Of a stretch of DNA of 64,000 nt, positions 47,008 through 55,945 are shown one piece after another; positions within the stretch are counted from its first letter, which is position 1; every line of letters starts with the position of its first letter. The position numbers were made by a program, and so were the translations under genes. Source of the stretch: Altererythrobacter xiamenensis (GTDB lineage Bacteria; Pseudomonadota; Alphaproteobacteria; Sphingomonadales; Sphingomonadaceae); contig NZ_FXWG01000001.1 in assembly GCF_900177715.1 (NCBI RefSeq), forward strand, positions 248,001-312,000. Direction: 5' to 3'. The notes below the pieces were generated by a model. That model saw nothing but the letters and a program-made list of their open reading frames with translations, was not told the origin of the DNA and did not search any database.

Positions 47008-47265
47008 ATGGCTCTTCACTTCGAACTCGTCACGCCGGAGAAGCTGGTCCGGTCGGAAGATGTCCACATGGTGGTCGTCCCCGGCACCGAAGGCGAGTTC
47101 GGCGTGCTGGAGGGCCATGCGCCCTTCATGTCGACCATCCGCGACGGTGCAGTGCAGGTCTACAAGACCGAAGGCGCCCAGCCTGAAAGCATCGAAGTCC
47201 GCGGCGGTTTCGCCGAGGTTGGCGACAGCGGCCTGACCGTGCTTGCGGAGCATGTCGAAGGCTGA
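47008..47265 (+). CDS. atpC: ATP synthase F1 subunit epsilon
   Basis: An 85-residue epsilon subunit made essentially of the N-terminal beta-sandwich ([37 protein letters not shown]). The C-terminal helical hairpin that inhibits ATPase activity in longer bacterial versions is absent, as is common in alphaproteobacteria, which use other inhibitors. Last gene of the operon, followed by a clear terminator. Confidence 0.94.
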   Translation: MALHFELVTPEKLVRSEDVHMVVVPGTEGEFGVLEGHAPFMSTIRDGAVQVYKTEGAQPESIEVRGGFAEVGDSGLTVLAEHVEG

Positions 47266-47290
47266 GGCCTGACATCAGTCTAGATTTCAC

Positions 47291-47318
47291 AAGGGCGGTC
47301 CGTTTGGGCCGCCCTTTT
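47291..47318 (+). terminator. Rho-independent terminator of the atp operon
   Basis: AAGGGCGG pairs with CCGCCCTT across a 10-nt loop, with a TTTT tract, 26 nt after the atpC stop. Confidence 0.85.
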
Positions 47319-47406
47319 GGTTTGCGCAACGCGCCAACACATTTAAAGCCGAATGATAGTCGGCTTCGCGTGAAGCCTTTGGTCGCACAATCTCCGGAGA
47401 GGACAT

Positions 47407-49563
47407 TTGAACCTTGTATCGAAACTCGCCCTTGCAGGCGCGCTTGCCATGACTGCCACCACCGCTTCTGCCGATCATCACCAGGCTTCCGCAGGCGAAG
47501 CCACTGACACCGGCGTCCCCGGCCCCGAGCAAGACCCCAATATCTGGCTCGAAGAAGCGCGCTCGCCAGAAGCCCTCGACTGGGTTGAAGCGGAAAACGA
47601 GCGCACCATCGCCGCGCTGACACAGGATCCGCGCTTCGAACAACTCAAGAGCGAGGCGCTGGCCATCCTCGATAGCGAGGATCGCATTCCCTATGTCTCC
47701 TTCCGCCCCGACGGCCTCTACAATTTCTGGCAGGACAAGGAGAATCCGCGCGGTCTGGTGCGTCGCACCACGCTCGAAAGCTATCGCACCGACAATCCCG
47801 ATTGGGAAATCGTGCTCGACGTGGACAAGCTTGCCGCCGAAGAGGGCCGCGAGTGGGTTTACAAGGGCTCGACATGTCTTCCACCAGACTTGCGCTACTG
47901 CATGATCGCGCTTTCCGATGGCGGCAAGGATGCGACGATCCTGCGCGAGTTCGACATGGAGACGAAGAGTTTCGTCGAAGGCGGGTTCGAACTGGAAGAG
48001 ACCCAGGGTAACATCCAGTGGATCGACGAGGACACCATGCTCGTCACGCGTAACTTCAGCGATGAGCTGATGACGGAGAGCGAGTACCCCTACACCACAC
48101 GCGTGTGGAAGCGCGGCCAGTCGATCGATGAGGCACAAGAAATCTTCCGCGGCGAAAAGACCGACGTCTGGTCTGGCGCGAGCCTGCTGCGCGACAGCAA
48201 AGCGGTCGTCCATGCGCGCACCGCCTTCCGCAGCGTGAGCTTCCACGAGACCGAATATTACGTCGAAAAGGACGGCGAGTGGCTGCGGCTCGACATTCCG
48301 CTCAAGGCATCGCCCTTCGGTATCGTCGACGGCCATCTGCTCTATTCGACCGATGTCGACTGGGAGGTCGAAGGCCAGACCTTCCCGGCAGACTCGCTGA
48401 TTGCGGTCGACCTGGAGGAATGGAAAGCCGATCCGAACGGTGCCGCCAAGACGCTCGTCTGGGCACCCCAGGAAGGCCAGACCAGGCGCGGGGGGGCCAT
48501 CACGGCACGCTCGCTGTTTGTGAATATGCTCGACAATGTCGTAGGCAAAGTTGTCCGCTTCGACTTCGAGGATGGCGAATGGCAGCAGTCCACCGTCGAT
48601 CTGCCAGACAACGCGACCGTCGGCATCCAGACGTCCTCGAACGAAACCGACGAGCTGATGTTCACGGTCACCGACTTCCTCAATCCGACCACGCTCTATT
48701 ATTCGGACGGTGGCACGCCCGTGGCGATCAAGCAGTCGCCCAGCCGCTTCAAGAAAGCTGGCATGGACGTCGAGCAGTATGAGGCCACCAGCAAGGACGG
48801 GACGAAAATCCCGTATTTCATCGTCAAGCCGGAAGGCATGGCGATGGATGGCACCACCGCGACGCTGTTGACGGGCTACGGCGGCTTCCAGGTTCCAAGC
48901 TTGCCTGCCTACCTTGCGACGACCGGCAAAATGTGGCTCGAGAGGGGCGGCGCCTATGTCCTTGGCAACATGCGTGGGGGCGGCGAGTTCGGTCCCAACT
49001 GGCATCAGAGCGCCATCCGCGAAAACAAGCAGCGGACCTGGGATGACTTCATCGCCATTGCCGACGATCTTGTGGCGCGTGGTTTCACTTCGCCCGAGCA
49101 TCTCGGTATCCAGGGTGGCTCGCAAGGGGGCCTGCTGGTTGGCACGGCTTTCACGCAGCGCCCGGACCTGTTCAACGCGGCAATCGTCCAGATCCCGCTG
49201 TTCGACATGCTGCGCTATCACTTGATCGGTCGCGGCGCTTCCTGGATCGGCGAATATGGCGATCCGCGCATTCCCGAGCAGCGCGCCTGGATCGAAGGCT
49301 ATTCGCCCTATCAGAAGATCGTGGAAGGGGTCGATTACCCCTCCCCGTTCCTGTGGGCGTCCACCGCCGATGACCGCACCCACCCGGCCCACGCGCGCAA
49401 GGGCGCGGCCAAGCTGAAGGCGCTCGGCCAGCCATATTACTATTACGAAGAGACGACCGGCGGGCATTCCGGCGGCGTTGATAATGAACAGCGCGCACAG
49501 TTGCAGGCGCTGCAGTATATCTACCTGATGCAGCGTCTGATGGACGATAGTTCAGGCGACTGA
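47407..49563 (+). CDS. Exported prolyl oligopeptidase family serine peptidase (S9A)
   Basis: A 718-residue peptidase. A signal peptide (about 1-23, ending ASA) is followed by a seven-blade propeller and a C-terminal alpha/beta hydrolase domain. The nucleophile is in QGGSQGGLLVG, the aspartate in ASTADDRTHP and the histidine in TTGGHSGGV. It should cut proline-containing peptides in the periplasm. The start is a TTG at 47407 with a GGAGAGGA site, giving a complete signal peptide; the next in-frame starts would lose it. Confidence 0.92.
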   Translation: MNLVSKLALAGALAMTATTASADHHQASAGEATDTGVPGPEQDPNIWLEEARSPEALDWVEAENERTIAALTQDPRFEQLKSEALAILDSEDRIPYVSFRPDGLYNFWQDKENPRGLVRRTTLESYRTDNPDWEIVLDVDKLAAEEGREWVYKGSTCLPPDLRYCMIALSDGGKDATILREFDMETKSFVEGGFELEETQGNIQWIDEDTMLVTRNFSDELMTESEYPYTTRVWKRGQSIDEAQEIFRGEKTDVWSGASLLRDSKAVVHARTAFRSVSFHETEYYVEKDGEWLRLDIPLKASPFGIVDGHLLYSTDVDWEVEGQTFPADSLIAVDLEEWKADPNGAAKTLVWAPQEGQTRRGGAITARSLFVNMLDNVVGKVVRFDFEDGEWQQSTVDLPDNATVGIQTSSNETDELMFTVTDFLNPTTLYYSDGGTPVAIKQSPSRFKKAGMDVEQYEATSKDGTKIPYFIVKPEGMAMDGTTATLLTGYGGFQVPSLPAYLATTGKMWLERGGAYVLGNMRGGGEFGPNWHQSAIRENKQRTWDDFIAIADDLVARGFTSPEHLGIQGGSQGGLLVGTAFTQRPDLFNAAIVQIPLFDMLRYHLIGRGASWIGEYGDPRIPEQRAWIEGYSPYQKIVEGVDYPSPFLWASTADDRTHPAHARKGAAKLKALGQPYYYYEETTGGHSGGVDNEQRAQLQALQYIYLMQRLMDDSSGD

Positions 49564-49584
49564 CACACAAGCAATTCTCACATG

Positions 49585-49617
49585 AAGGGGCGGTCCGGCA
49601 GCGGATCGCCCCTTTTT
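49585..49617 (+). terminator. Rho-independent terminator after the prolyl oligopeptidase gene
   Basis: An 11-bp stem (GGGGCGGTCCG with CGGATCGCCCC, one G-T pair) around a 4-nt loop, followed by TTTTT, about 20 nt after the stop. Confidence 0.88.
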
Positions 49618-49765
49618 GCAAGTTGTTCCGGTTGCCGCCGAATCGCATCTTCGGTGGCGAGACTTCGGACGGGCAGAGCGGATCTGCAGGCTGATACGTA
49701 AGCTAATCATGGCAACTACTTAGGAGAGGAAACGGCTCGTCTCGCATGAAAAACGGTTCGGGTGC

Positions 49766-49780
49766 TTAACCCGATCTCAA
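49766..49780 (+). promoter_or_regulatory. CtrA-box-like site upstream of the SciP-like gene
   Basis: TTAA-N7-TCAA differs from the CtrA consensus TTAA-N7-TTAA at one base. It is about 83 bp before the DUF1153 start, inside the otherwise gene-free 49564-49862 stretch. That gap also contains the terminator listed at 49585; nothing else in it was recognised. Confidence 0.4.
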
Positions 49781-49862
49781 CCATGGACGGTAAGTCGAAA
49801 TTAACTCTCAGAACCCAGCTTTGAAGCCAACGGGGGGCCAAAAAACTGTTGGAGAACACACA

Positions 49863-50129
49863 ATGCCATATGCCCCCCATGAAACCGTATCGGACGCGAT
49901 CAAGCGTGCCGGCCTGCCCAAGGATCACGACATCCACTGGTCTGCGGCCCGCAAGGAAGAGGTCGTTCGCGCCGTCCGCGACAAGCTGATCTCATTCGAC
50001 GAAGCGCGCTGGCGCTACCTCCTCAGCAAGAGCGAGTTCGAAAGCTGGGCCGAGCAGGTCGACCGTCGTGAACGGCGCAAGCAGGCCGTCCCGATGCGCA
50101 AGCGTCCGCTGGTCCTCGAAGACGCCTAG
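49863..50129 (+). CDS. DUF1153 protein, SciP-like CtrA regulator
   Basis: An 88-residue protein. The segment DIHWSAARKEEVVRAVRDKL and the following ISFDEARWRYLLSKSEFESWAEQVDR match the DUF1153 helix-turn-helix pattern. In Caulobacter the DUF1153 protein SciP binds CtrA and blocks transcription of CtrA targets in swarmer cells. Assignment to SciP function is by family only. The ATG at 49863 has a GGAGA site. A CtrA-like box lies upstream. Confidence 0.75.
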   Translation: MPYAPHETVSDAIKRAGLPKDHDIHWSAARKEEVVRAVRDKLISFDEARWRYLLSKSEFESWAEQVDRRERRKQAVPMRKRPLVLEDA

Positions 50130-50172
50130 GTAATTTCAGGTACCCCTGAACCCTAAAGAAGCCGCCCGCTTC

Positions 50173-50451
50173 CTAACGCCGTGTCCTGGTCGGCGCATGG
50201 AAGTCGGGCGGTTTGTCTTTCACCCATTCGACGAATTTGGCGAGCGCTTCGTTCTCTAGTAGCGCTGCCCGATCTTCTCCCATCCGCATCAATTGCGCGT
50301 TGGTGAAGTTGGCGTGGATAGCGCGGTGGCAGATCGGGTGGACCGGCACGGTCTCGCGGCCTTTCTTGGCCTTCGGCACGGGATGATGCCGCTGAACCTT
50401 TCGCCCGAGCGGACGTTCGCACAGCCAGCAGGGGAGCGTTTCTTCGCTCAA
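50173..50451 (-). CDS. HNH-type small protein coupled to GlmU
   Basis: A 92-residue protein. It has CWLC near the N-terminus, the HHP motif (RHHPVPKAKKG) and HPICHRAIHANF, together a compact HNH / zinc-binding fold. HNH proteins cut DNA, but short standalone alphaproteobacterial copies may have other roles. The start at 50451 overlaps the glmU stop (50448) as ATGA, so it is the second gene of a two-gene unit. Confidence 0.75.
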   Translation of the reverse strand: MSEETLPCWLCERPLGRKVQRHHPVPKAKKGRETVPVHPICHRAIHANFTNAQLMRMGEDRAALLENEALAKFVEWVKDKPPDFHAPTRTRR

Positions 50452-51806
50452 CCCTTCTTCTCTGCGGCCTTCTTCCTTTTCATCGTGTCATGGAAGCGGT
50501 CGGCCCAGCCGGGTTTGACGATCTGCTCGCCGCGCACCATGCGCAAATCTCCATCACCAACGTCGCGGCTCACCGCGCTACCTGCGGCGACGATCGCATC
50601 CTTGCCGATCTTTACCGGCGCGATCAGCGAACTGTTGGACCCGATGAAGGCGCGCTCACCGATCTCGGTCTTGTATTTGAAATAGCCGTCGTAATTGCAG
50701 GTAATCGTGCCCGCGCCGATATTCGCGCCAGCACCCACCGTCGCATCGCCCAGATAGGTAAGGTGGCTCGCCTTGGCTCCCGGACCGAGCGTCGCGTTCT
50801 TCATCTCGACGAAGTTACCGACGAAGCTGCCTTCCTTCATCACCGCACCGGGCCGCAGGCGCGCATAGGGGCCGGCCTGCGCGCCCTTGTGGAGCGTCGC
50901 GCCCTCCAGATGGCTGAAGCTCTTGATATGAACGCCGTCATCGACAGTCACGCCGGGGCCGAACACCACGTGCGGGTCGATCGTCACGTCGCGGCCCAGC
51001 TTGGTGTCGAAGCTGAAGAACACGGTTTCGGGCGCGCGCAAGGTCGCGCCCTCGGCCATGGCCTCTTCGCGGCGGAAGGCCTGCCATTGCGCCTCTGCCT
51101 GCGCGAGTTCGGCGCGAGAGTTGATGCCGGCGACCTCGTTCGGATCGTCGGTCGTGACGGCAGCGCAGACCCGACCGTCCTGGATCGCGATATTGACGAT
51201 GTCCGGCAGGTAATACTCACCCTGCGCATTGTCGTTTCCGACCCGGTCGAGCAGCGCCCAAAGGTCCTTCGCCCTGGCCGCCATCAGCCCGGAATTGCAC
51301 AGGCGGCAGGCGCGCTCTTCCTCGCTCGCGTCCTTGAATTCGACCATCTTGCTGATCGCGCCGTCGCCGTCCGCGATGACCCGGCCATATTGCAGCGCAT
51401 CCTCCGGCTCGAAGCCGAGCACGACCGCTGCAGGCGCATCTTCCGCGTTCAAACGATCGAGCATCGCCTGCATGGTAGCCGCGCGGACGAAAGGCACATC
51501 GCCATAGAGGATCAGCACATCGCCATCGAAGCTGCCGAGCGGCGATTGCGCTTGTTGCACAGCATGGCCGGTGCCCAGCTGCGGTTCCTGCAGGCAAGTC
51601 TGCGCCCTGCCCTCGACCGCCGCCTCGATCTGCTCGCGTCCTGCGCCGACGACCACGACCTTGTGCGCGGGGGCGAGTTCATCGACGGAAGCCATCAGAT
51701 GGTCGAGCATCGCGCGCCCGGCAATCGGGTGGAGCACCTTGTGCAGATCGCTCTTCATTCGTGTACCCTTGCCCGCGGCGAGGATGATGGCGGCAAAATC
51801 GGTCAT
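50448..51806 (-). CDS. glmU: Bifunctional GlmU: N-acetylglucosamine-1-P uridyltransferase / glucosamine-1-P acetyltransferase
   Basis: A 452-residue enzyme making UDP-GlcNAc for peptidoglycan and lipopolysaccharide. The N-terminal nucleotidyltransferase has LAAGKGTRMKS and the DVPFVRAAT region. The C-terminal left-handed beta-helix has GAQAGPYARLRPG, KASHLTYLGDATVG and CNYDGYFKYKTEIG. The ATG at 51806 (MTDFAAIILAAG) is the family start. Divergent from the HAD phosphatase gene. Confidence 0.96.
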   Translation of the reverse strand: MTDFAAIILAAGKGTRMKSDLHKVLHPIAGRAMLDHLMASVDELAPAHKVVVVGAGREQIEAAVEGRAQTCLQEPQLGTGHAVQQAQSPLGSFDGDVLILYGDVPFVRAATMQAMLDRLNAEDAPAAVVLGFEPEDALQYGRVIADGDGAISKMVEFKDASEEERACRLCNSGLMAARAKDLWALLDRVGNDNAQGEYYLPDIVNIAIQDGRVCAAVTTDDPNEVAGINSRAELAQAEAQWQAFRREEAMAEGATLRAPETVFFSFDTKLGRDVTIDPHVVFGPGVTVDDGVHIKSFSHLEGATLHKGAQAGPYARLRPGAVMKEGSFVGNFVEMKNATLGPGAKASHLTYLGDATVGAGANIGAGTITCNYDGYFKYKTEIGERAFIGSNSSLIAPVKIGKDAIVAAGSAVSRDVGDGDLRMVRGEQIVKPGWADRFHDTMKRKKAAEKKG

Positions 51807-51880
51807 GTCGTCTCCAGCTTTGATGGGGCAATGCCACCAAACGCTTGCGGTTTGAAGCACCATCGGCCACCTGATCCCCC

Positions 51881-52576
51881 ATGTCCGATTTTCCTTTCGC
51901 CGGCGTAGGCTTCGACCTCGATGGCACTCTGCTCGACACCTATCGCGATCTTGGCGCAGCGGTGAACCATGCGCTCGAACTGGGCGGCTTCGATCCCGTA
52001 CCGGTGGGCAGCAGCAAGGATCTCATCGGAGGCGGGGCCAAGATCATGCTCGCGCGGGCAGTCGATCAGCAAGGCGGCATGCCCGAAGACGAGTTTCGCA
52101 AACTCTACAAGGCCATGCTCGGCTATTATTCTGAGAACAACGCGGTTCACACCGAGCCGTACCCCCACGCCCGCGAGGTCATGGAAGAGCTTTCCAGTCG
52201 AGGCGTCCGGCTGGCGGTCGTCACCAACAAGTTCGAGGAGTTCGCGCGCTCGATCCTCGGCCAGCTCGATTTTCTCGGCCCCTTCGACACTGTCATAGGC
52301 GGCAATTCGCTCGGCAAGGGGCCGGACGGAAAATACCTCGCCAAGCCCGCGCCCGATCCGGTCCTGAAGGCACGCGAGGTATGCGGCGCCCACGAAGCAG
52401 GTCGCCGGTTCGTGTTCATCGGAGATAGTTCCTACGACGTCGCGGCGGCAAAGGGCGCGGAAGTGCCGGTCGTCGTCGCCGCCTACGGCTATTGCGACGC
52501 GCCGCCGCATGAATTGGGCGGCGATGCGGTAATCGATTCGCTCGATCGCCTGATTCCCGCCTTGGAATCACTGTAG
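51881..52576 (+). CDS. gph: Phosphoglycolate phosphatase (HAD family)
   Basis: A 231-residue HAD hydrolase. Motif I is GFDLDGTLLDT, motif II is in LAVVTNKFEEF, and motifs III/IV lie in LAKPAPDPVLKA and FIGDSSYDVAAAK. It is of the Gph type that removes 2-phosphoglycolate; related HADs with other substrates cannot be excluded. The ATG at 51881 starts MSDFPFAGVGFDLDG. Confidence 0.88.
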   Translation: MSDFPFAGVGFDLDGTLLDTYRDLGAAVNHALELGGFDPVPVGSSKDLIGGGAKIMLARAVDQQGGMPEDEFRKLYKAMLGYYSENNAVHTEPYPHAREVMEELSSRGVRLAVVTNKFEEFARSILGQLDFLGPFDTVIGGNSLGKGPDGKYLAKPAPDPVLKAREVCGAHEAGRRFVFIGDSSYDVAAAKGAEVPVVVAAYGYCDAPPHELGGDAVIDSLDRLIPALESL

Positions 52577-52690
52577 GGACGGTTTTTGCCGCTACGACAT
52601 CGCCACTCGCACAAGCGCCTGTTGCAACGCACAAGATAATTTGCCACGCAGCGCCCAGATTTACGCTTACGGAAAGTTTGGAGAGATCTC

Positions 52691-53620
52691 ATGAGCATCG
52701 ATTTCAAGGATAAGGTAGCCATCGTAACCGGCGCAGGCGGGGGCCTCGGCCGCGAGTATGCGCTCGAGCTTGCCCGCCGCGGCGCCAAGGTCGTGGTCAA
52801 CGACCTCGGCGGATCGCGTGACGGCACCGGCCATTCGGACATGGCGCTCAAGGTGGTCGAGGAAATCGAGGCCATGGGCGGCGAGGCGATGTCGAACGGC
52901 GGCTCTGTCACCGAGTTCGAACAGATGGAAAAGATGGTTGCCGACGCCAAGCAGAAGTGGGGCGGTGTCCACATCGTCATCAACAATGCCGGCGTACTGC
53001 GCGACAAGACCTTCGCCAAGATGACGATGGAAGATTTCGAGTTCGTCGTCGACGTGCACCTCAACGGTTCGGCCAATGTGTCGAAGGCGGTGTGGGAAAC
53101 CATGCGCGAGCAGGCCTATGGCCGCCTGCTGATGACCGCTTCGTCGACCGGCCTGTTCGGTAACTTCGGCCAGGCAAACTACGGCGCGGCCAAGCTCGGC
53201 CTCGCGGGCCTGACCAAGACGCTCCAGCTCGAAGGCGCGAAGTACAACATCAAGGTCAACACGATCTCGCCGGTTGCCGGTACGCGCATGACCGAAGACC
53301 TCTTCCCGGAAGAAGCCTTCAAGCTGTTCGACCCGGTAAACGTGGTCCCGGCTGCACTCTTCCTCGTCAGCGAAGACGCCCCGACCAATGCCATCGTCGG
53401 CGCGGGTGCAGGCGGCTTCCACAGCGCATGGACCGTGATGAACGATGCTGTCTGGCTGAAGGACGAAGATCGCACGGTCGAAGGTTTCGCGGCGAACTGG
53501 GACAAGATCAGCGAGTTCTCGAACCTCAGCGCGCCGCAGAGCGGCAGCGAGCAGAGCGCCAACATTCTCAAGGCAATGCAGAAGGTTACCGGCACCGGAC
53601 CGTCCTCGGCTCGCGGCTAA
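52691..53620 (+). CDS. SDR family oxidoreductase (HSD17B4/MFE-2-like)
   Basis: A 309-residue short-chain dehydrogenase. The cofactor motif is [12 protein letters not shown], with NNAGVLRD in the middle and the catalytic Ser, Tyr and Lys in the segment from [11 protein letters not shown] to ANYGAAK. The N-terminal [20 protein letters not shown] resembles the dehydrogenase domain of eukaryotic multifunctional enzyme 2, which handles 3-hydroxyacyl-CoA. A fatty-acid or sterol-CoA role is inference. GGAGA ribosome-binding site. Confidence 0.9.
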   Translation: MSIDFKDKVAIVTGAGGGLGREYALELARRGAKVVVNDLGGSRDGTGHSDMALKVVEEIEAMGGEAMSNGGSVTEFEQMEKMVADAKQKWGGVHIVINNAGVLRDKTFAKMTMEDFEFVVDVHLNGSANVSKAVWETMREQAYGRLLMTASSTGLFGNFGQANYGAAKLGLAGLTKTLQLEGAKYNIKVNTISPVAGTRMTEDLFPEEAFKLFDPVNVVPAALFLVSEDAPTNAIVGAGAGGFHSAWTVMNDAVWLKDEDRTVEGFAANWDKISEFSNLSAPQSGSEQSANILKAMQKVTGTGPSSARG

Positions 53621-53632
53621 ATCCTCACTGTA

Positions 53633-53661
53633 TTGACACAGTAACACACTGGGCGTAGCTT
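53633..53661 (+). promoter_or_regulatory. Sigma-70-type promoter candidate for the 53690 gene
   Basis: TTGACA (53633-53638), 17-bp spacer and TAGCTT (53656-53661). The -35 element is a perfect consensus. It lies 28 nt before the start codon, with the -10 inside the left arm of the inverted repeat listed at 53651-53689. Confidence 0.55.
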
Positions 53662-53689
53662 TCCCTCATCAACAGGGAGAGTTACGCCC
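53651..53689 (+). promoter_or_regulatory. 16-bp inverted repeat directly abutting the 53690 start codon
   Basis: The left arm 53651-53666 (GGGCGTAGCTTTCCCT) pairs with the right arm 53674-53689 (AGGGAGAGTTACGCCC), with two G-T pairs and a 7-nt loop. The right arm holds the AGGGAG ribosome-binding site and ends at the base before the ATG. It could act as an operator over the promoter, or, in a longer transcript, hide the ribosome-binding site. Confidence 0.7.
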
Positions 53690-54775
53690 ATGTACACAGA
53701 AGACGACCTGCGCACTGCCGTCGCCAGTGGCGCGATAAGTGCCGATGCTGCCGACGCACTGCGCCAATCGGTCCGCGCGAGCCGGGAGGCTCCCGCCACC
53801 GACGAAGAGCATTTCCGGCTCATCAATAGCTTCAACGATATTTTCGTGACCATCGCCGCCGTGCTGCTGCTGGTCGCGATGGCCGGCATCGGCCAGGTGT
53901 TCACGCCCAACATCGACGGCCCGCCCCCCTTCTCCGGCCTGCTCGTCGCAGCGGCTGCCTGGGGCATGGCCGAATATTTCACCCGCAAACGCCGCATGGC
54001 GCTGCCAAGCATCGTGCTGCTCCTCGCCTTCGTCGGCGGGGTTTTCGTGACACTGATCGGGTTCGTCATCCTCGGGATCGGTAGCGACAATTTCAACGAT
54101 GCGAACCAGACGCTTGCCGGATTGCTGATTTCAGGCTCGGCTCTGGCGACAGCGGTCGCAGCTTACGTCCACTGGAAGCGGTTCATGGTGCCCATCACCG
54201 TGGCCGCAGGCGCCGCGGCCGTTGCCGTGACAGCCATAGCGCTTATCGTCACGGCAATCGGCCCGGCGACCATCGGCAATCCGGAAGTGGTATTCATGCC
54301 GCTGGTCTTTGTCGCAGGCCTTGCGATCTTCGCTCTCGCCATGCGGTGGGACATCAGCGACATCGCAAGGCAGACGCGCCGCAGCGATGTGGCCTTCTGG
54401 CTGCACCTGCTTGCAGCCCCGATGATCGCACACCCGCTGTTCCACTGGCTCGGCGTAACCGAGGGTCAGAACATCGGCGTTGCCGCCGCCATCGGCGTGC
54501 TGGTGGTCTATGTCGCAATGGGTCTCGTCGCGCTGGCGATCGATCGCCGTGCGCTGCTGGTCTCGGCGCTCGCCTACGTCCTGTTCGCGCTCGGTTCGCT
54601 GTTCGAACGGTTTGGCGCGGTCGAGCTCAACGTGGCGTTGACGGCGCTCGTGATCGGCTCCGCCCTGCTCACGCTATCAGCCTTCTGGTCGCCGATCCGC
54701 CGCGTGGTTGTCGACCGGTTACCCGGCGACGTTCACACCCGACTGCCCACGACCATGGCGCTGCAGGCAAGCTGA
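53690..54775 (+). CDS. Polytopic membrane protein, DUF2157-like
   Basis: A 361-residue protein. A soluble N-terminus (1-42: DDLRTAVASGAISADAADAL) reads like the helical start of DUF2157 proteins. It is followed by about ten hydrophobic helices from about 50 to 345. Function is unknown. The start codon directly follows a strong inverted repeat and the gene has its own promoter candidate, so regulation at initiation is likely. A terminator follows. Confidence 0.75.
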   Translation: MYTEDDLRTAVASGAISADAADALRQSVRASREAPATDEEHFRLINSFNDIFVTIAAVLLLVAMAGIGQVFTPNIDGPPPFSGLLVAAAAWGMAEYFTRKRRMALPSIVLLLAFVGGVFVTLIGFVILGIGSDNFNDANQTLAGLLISGSALATAVAAYVHWKRFMVPITVAAGAAAVAVTAIALIVTAIGPATIGNPEVVFMPLVFVAGLAIFALAMRWDISDIARQTRRSDVAFWLHLLAAPMIAHPLFHWLGVTEGQNIGVAAAIGVLVVYVAMGLVALAIDRRALLVSALAYVLFALGSLFERFGAVELNVALTALVIGSALLTLSAFWSPIRRVVVDRLPGDVHTRLPTTMALQAS

Positions 54776-54802
54776 CACAATACTCTCCAGGACGGGAGTA
54801 CG

Positions 54803-54833
54803 AAGGGCTCGCGCAGCACGCGCGGGCCCTTTT
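54803..54833 (+). terminator. Rho-independent terminator after the DUF2157-like gene
   Basis: AAGGGCTCGCGC pairs with GCGCGGGCCCTT (one G-T pair) around a 5-nt loop and ends in TTTT, 27 nt after the stop. Confidence 0.85.
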
Positions 54834-54849
54834 CAATTGCACGTTGCCG

Positions 54850-55212
54850 CTAGTCGATCGCCTTGACCAGGCGCCGTTCGACCGGTGCGAGAACGCCTGC
54901 GAGCTCGTGGCCACGCTTCAAGACCTGTCCGTGCTCGCCGAACAGCGTCCACATGCCCTGGCGGCCGCGCAAAGCGGGCCTCTTTTCAATTCGTGTCTGG
55001 GGACGCTCGGCTGTCCGGCGGAAGGCGGCGAAACTCGCGCAATCCTTGTCGAAGTTCATCGCGTAATCGCGCCATTCACCGGCCGCGACCATGCGGCCAT
55101 AGAGATCGAGGATGCGCTGCAATTCCTCGCGCACGAAACCGACCTGATTTGGGCGGCGGCCCGGGAACGCAATAACCGAGCCTGCCTGGCCCGAGTTCAT
55201 TCTACTCGACAT
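54850..55212 (-). CDS. DUF2794 domain-containing protein
   Basis: A 120-residue alphaproteobacterial protein. The segments REELQRILDLYGRMVAAGEW, RDYAMNFDKDCASFAAFRR and RPALRGRQGMWTLFGEHGQVLKRG are DUF2794 landmarks. Function is unknown; probably cytosolic. The ATG at 55212 overlaps the stop of the serine acetyltransferase gene by one base (TGATG), so the two are coupled. Confidence 0.85.
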   Translation of the reverse strand: MSSRMNSGQAGSVIAFPGRRPNQVGFVREELQRILDLYGRMVAAGEWRDYAMNFDKDCASFAAFRRTAERPQTRIEKRPALRGRQGMWTLFGEHGQVLKRGHELAGVLAPVERRLVKAID

Positions 55213-55919
55213 CAATCGTCTGTCCCGCTGCGGCGCGGTGTGACATCGTTCTGGCCCGCTCGGGCTGATTTGAGCGCTTCGATCTCGGCCCGCAGACCCT
55301 TGAGCTCTCCTTCGAGCTTCTCGATACAGTCGATCCGATTGCCCTCGGCATCTTCGCAGGAAGGCGTGCCATAGGGGATGAACTCCTTCACCCACTCTTC
55401 AGCCGGAACCAGCGTGGAACGCGCCTTGAGGCCGACCATTGTCGCGCCTTCGGGCACATCCTCCATCACGACGGCATTGGCACCCACACGGGCCCGTTCG
55501 CCAACGGTGATGGGTCCGATTATCTGCGCGCCGGAACCGATGATGACATTGTCCTCTATCGTGGGATGACGCTTGCCGCCCTTGCCGCTGGTCGGGTTGG
55601 TGCCGCCCAGAGTGACACACTGATAGATCGTGACATTGTCGCCGATCTCGGCGGTTTCGCCAATGACGGTGAAGCCGTGGTCGATGAAGAAATTCTTCCC
55701 GATTTCAGCGCCGGGATGGATGTCGATCGCGGTCAGAAAACGAGAAATGTGATTGATGACCCGTGCGAGGAAATAGAGCTTCGCCTCGAACAGCCAGTGC
55801 GCAATCCGGTGGAAGAACAGCGCCCAGGCGCCTGGATACAAAAGGATTTCCCAGCGCGAACGCGGAGCCGGGTCGCGCGCCTGCACGGAGTCGAGATAGC
55901 TGGTCAGCTTCGCGAACAT
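55212..55919 (-). CDS. cysE: Serine O-acetyltransferase
   Basis: A 235-residue enzyme (EpsC/short CysE type) making O-acetylserine for cysteine synthesis. The hexapeptide-repeat left-handed helix runs over about 65-165 (GAEIGKNFFIDHGFTVIGET, VTLGGTNPTSGKGGKRHPTI). A C-terminal stretch (about 195-225) rich in Leu/Glu/Lys reads as a coiled coil (IEKLEGELKGLRAEIEALKS), longer than in many EpsC proteins, and may mediate assembly. Confidence 0.92.
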   Translation of the reverse strand: MFAKLTSYLDSVQARDPAPRSRWEILLYPGAWALFFHRIAHWLFEAKLYFLARVINHISRFLTAIDIHPGAEIGKNFFIDHGFTVIGETAEIGDNVTIYQCVTLGGTNPTSGKGGKRHPTIEDNVIIGSGAQIIGPITVGERARVGANAVVMEDVPEGATMVGLKARSTLVPAEEWVKEFIPYGTPSCEDAEGNRIDCIEKLEGELKGLRAEIEALKSARAGQNDVTPRRSGTDD

Positions 55920-55945
55920 GTCACATTACTCCCACCAAAAGAGCG

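Noticed and set aside
47287-49467. 726-codon minus-strand frame
   Set aside because: Antisense to the prolyl oligopeptidase, whose catalytic residues are intact.
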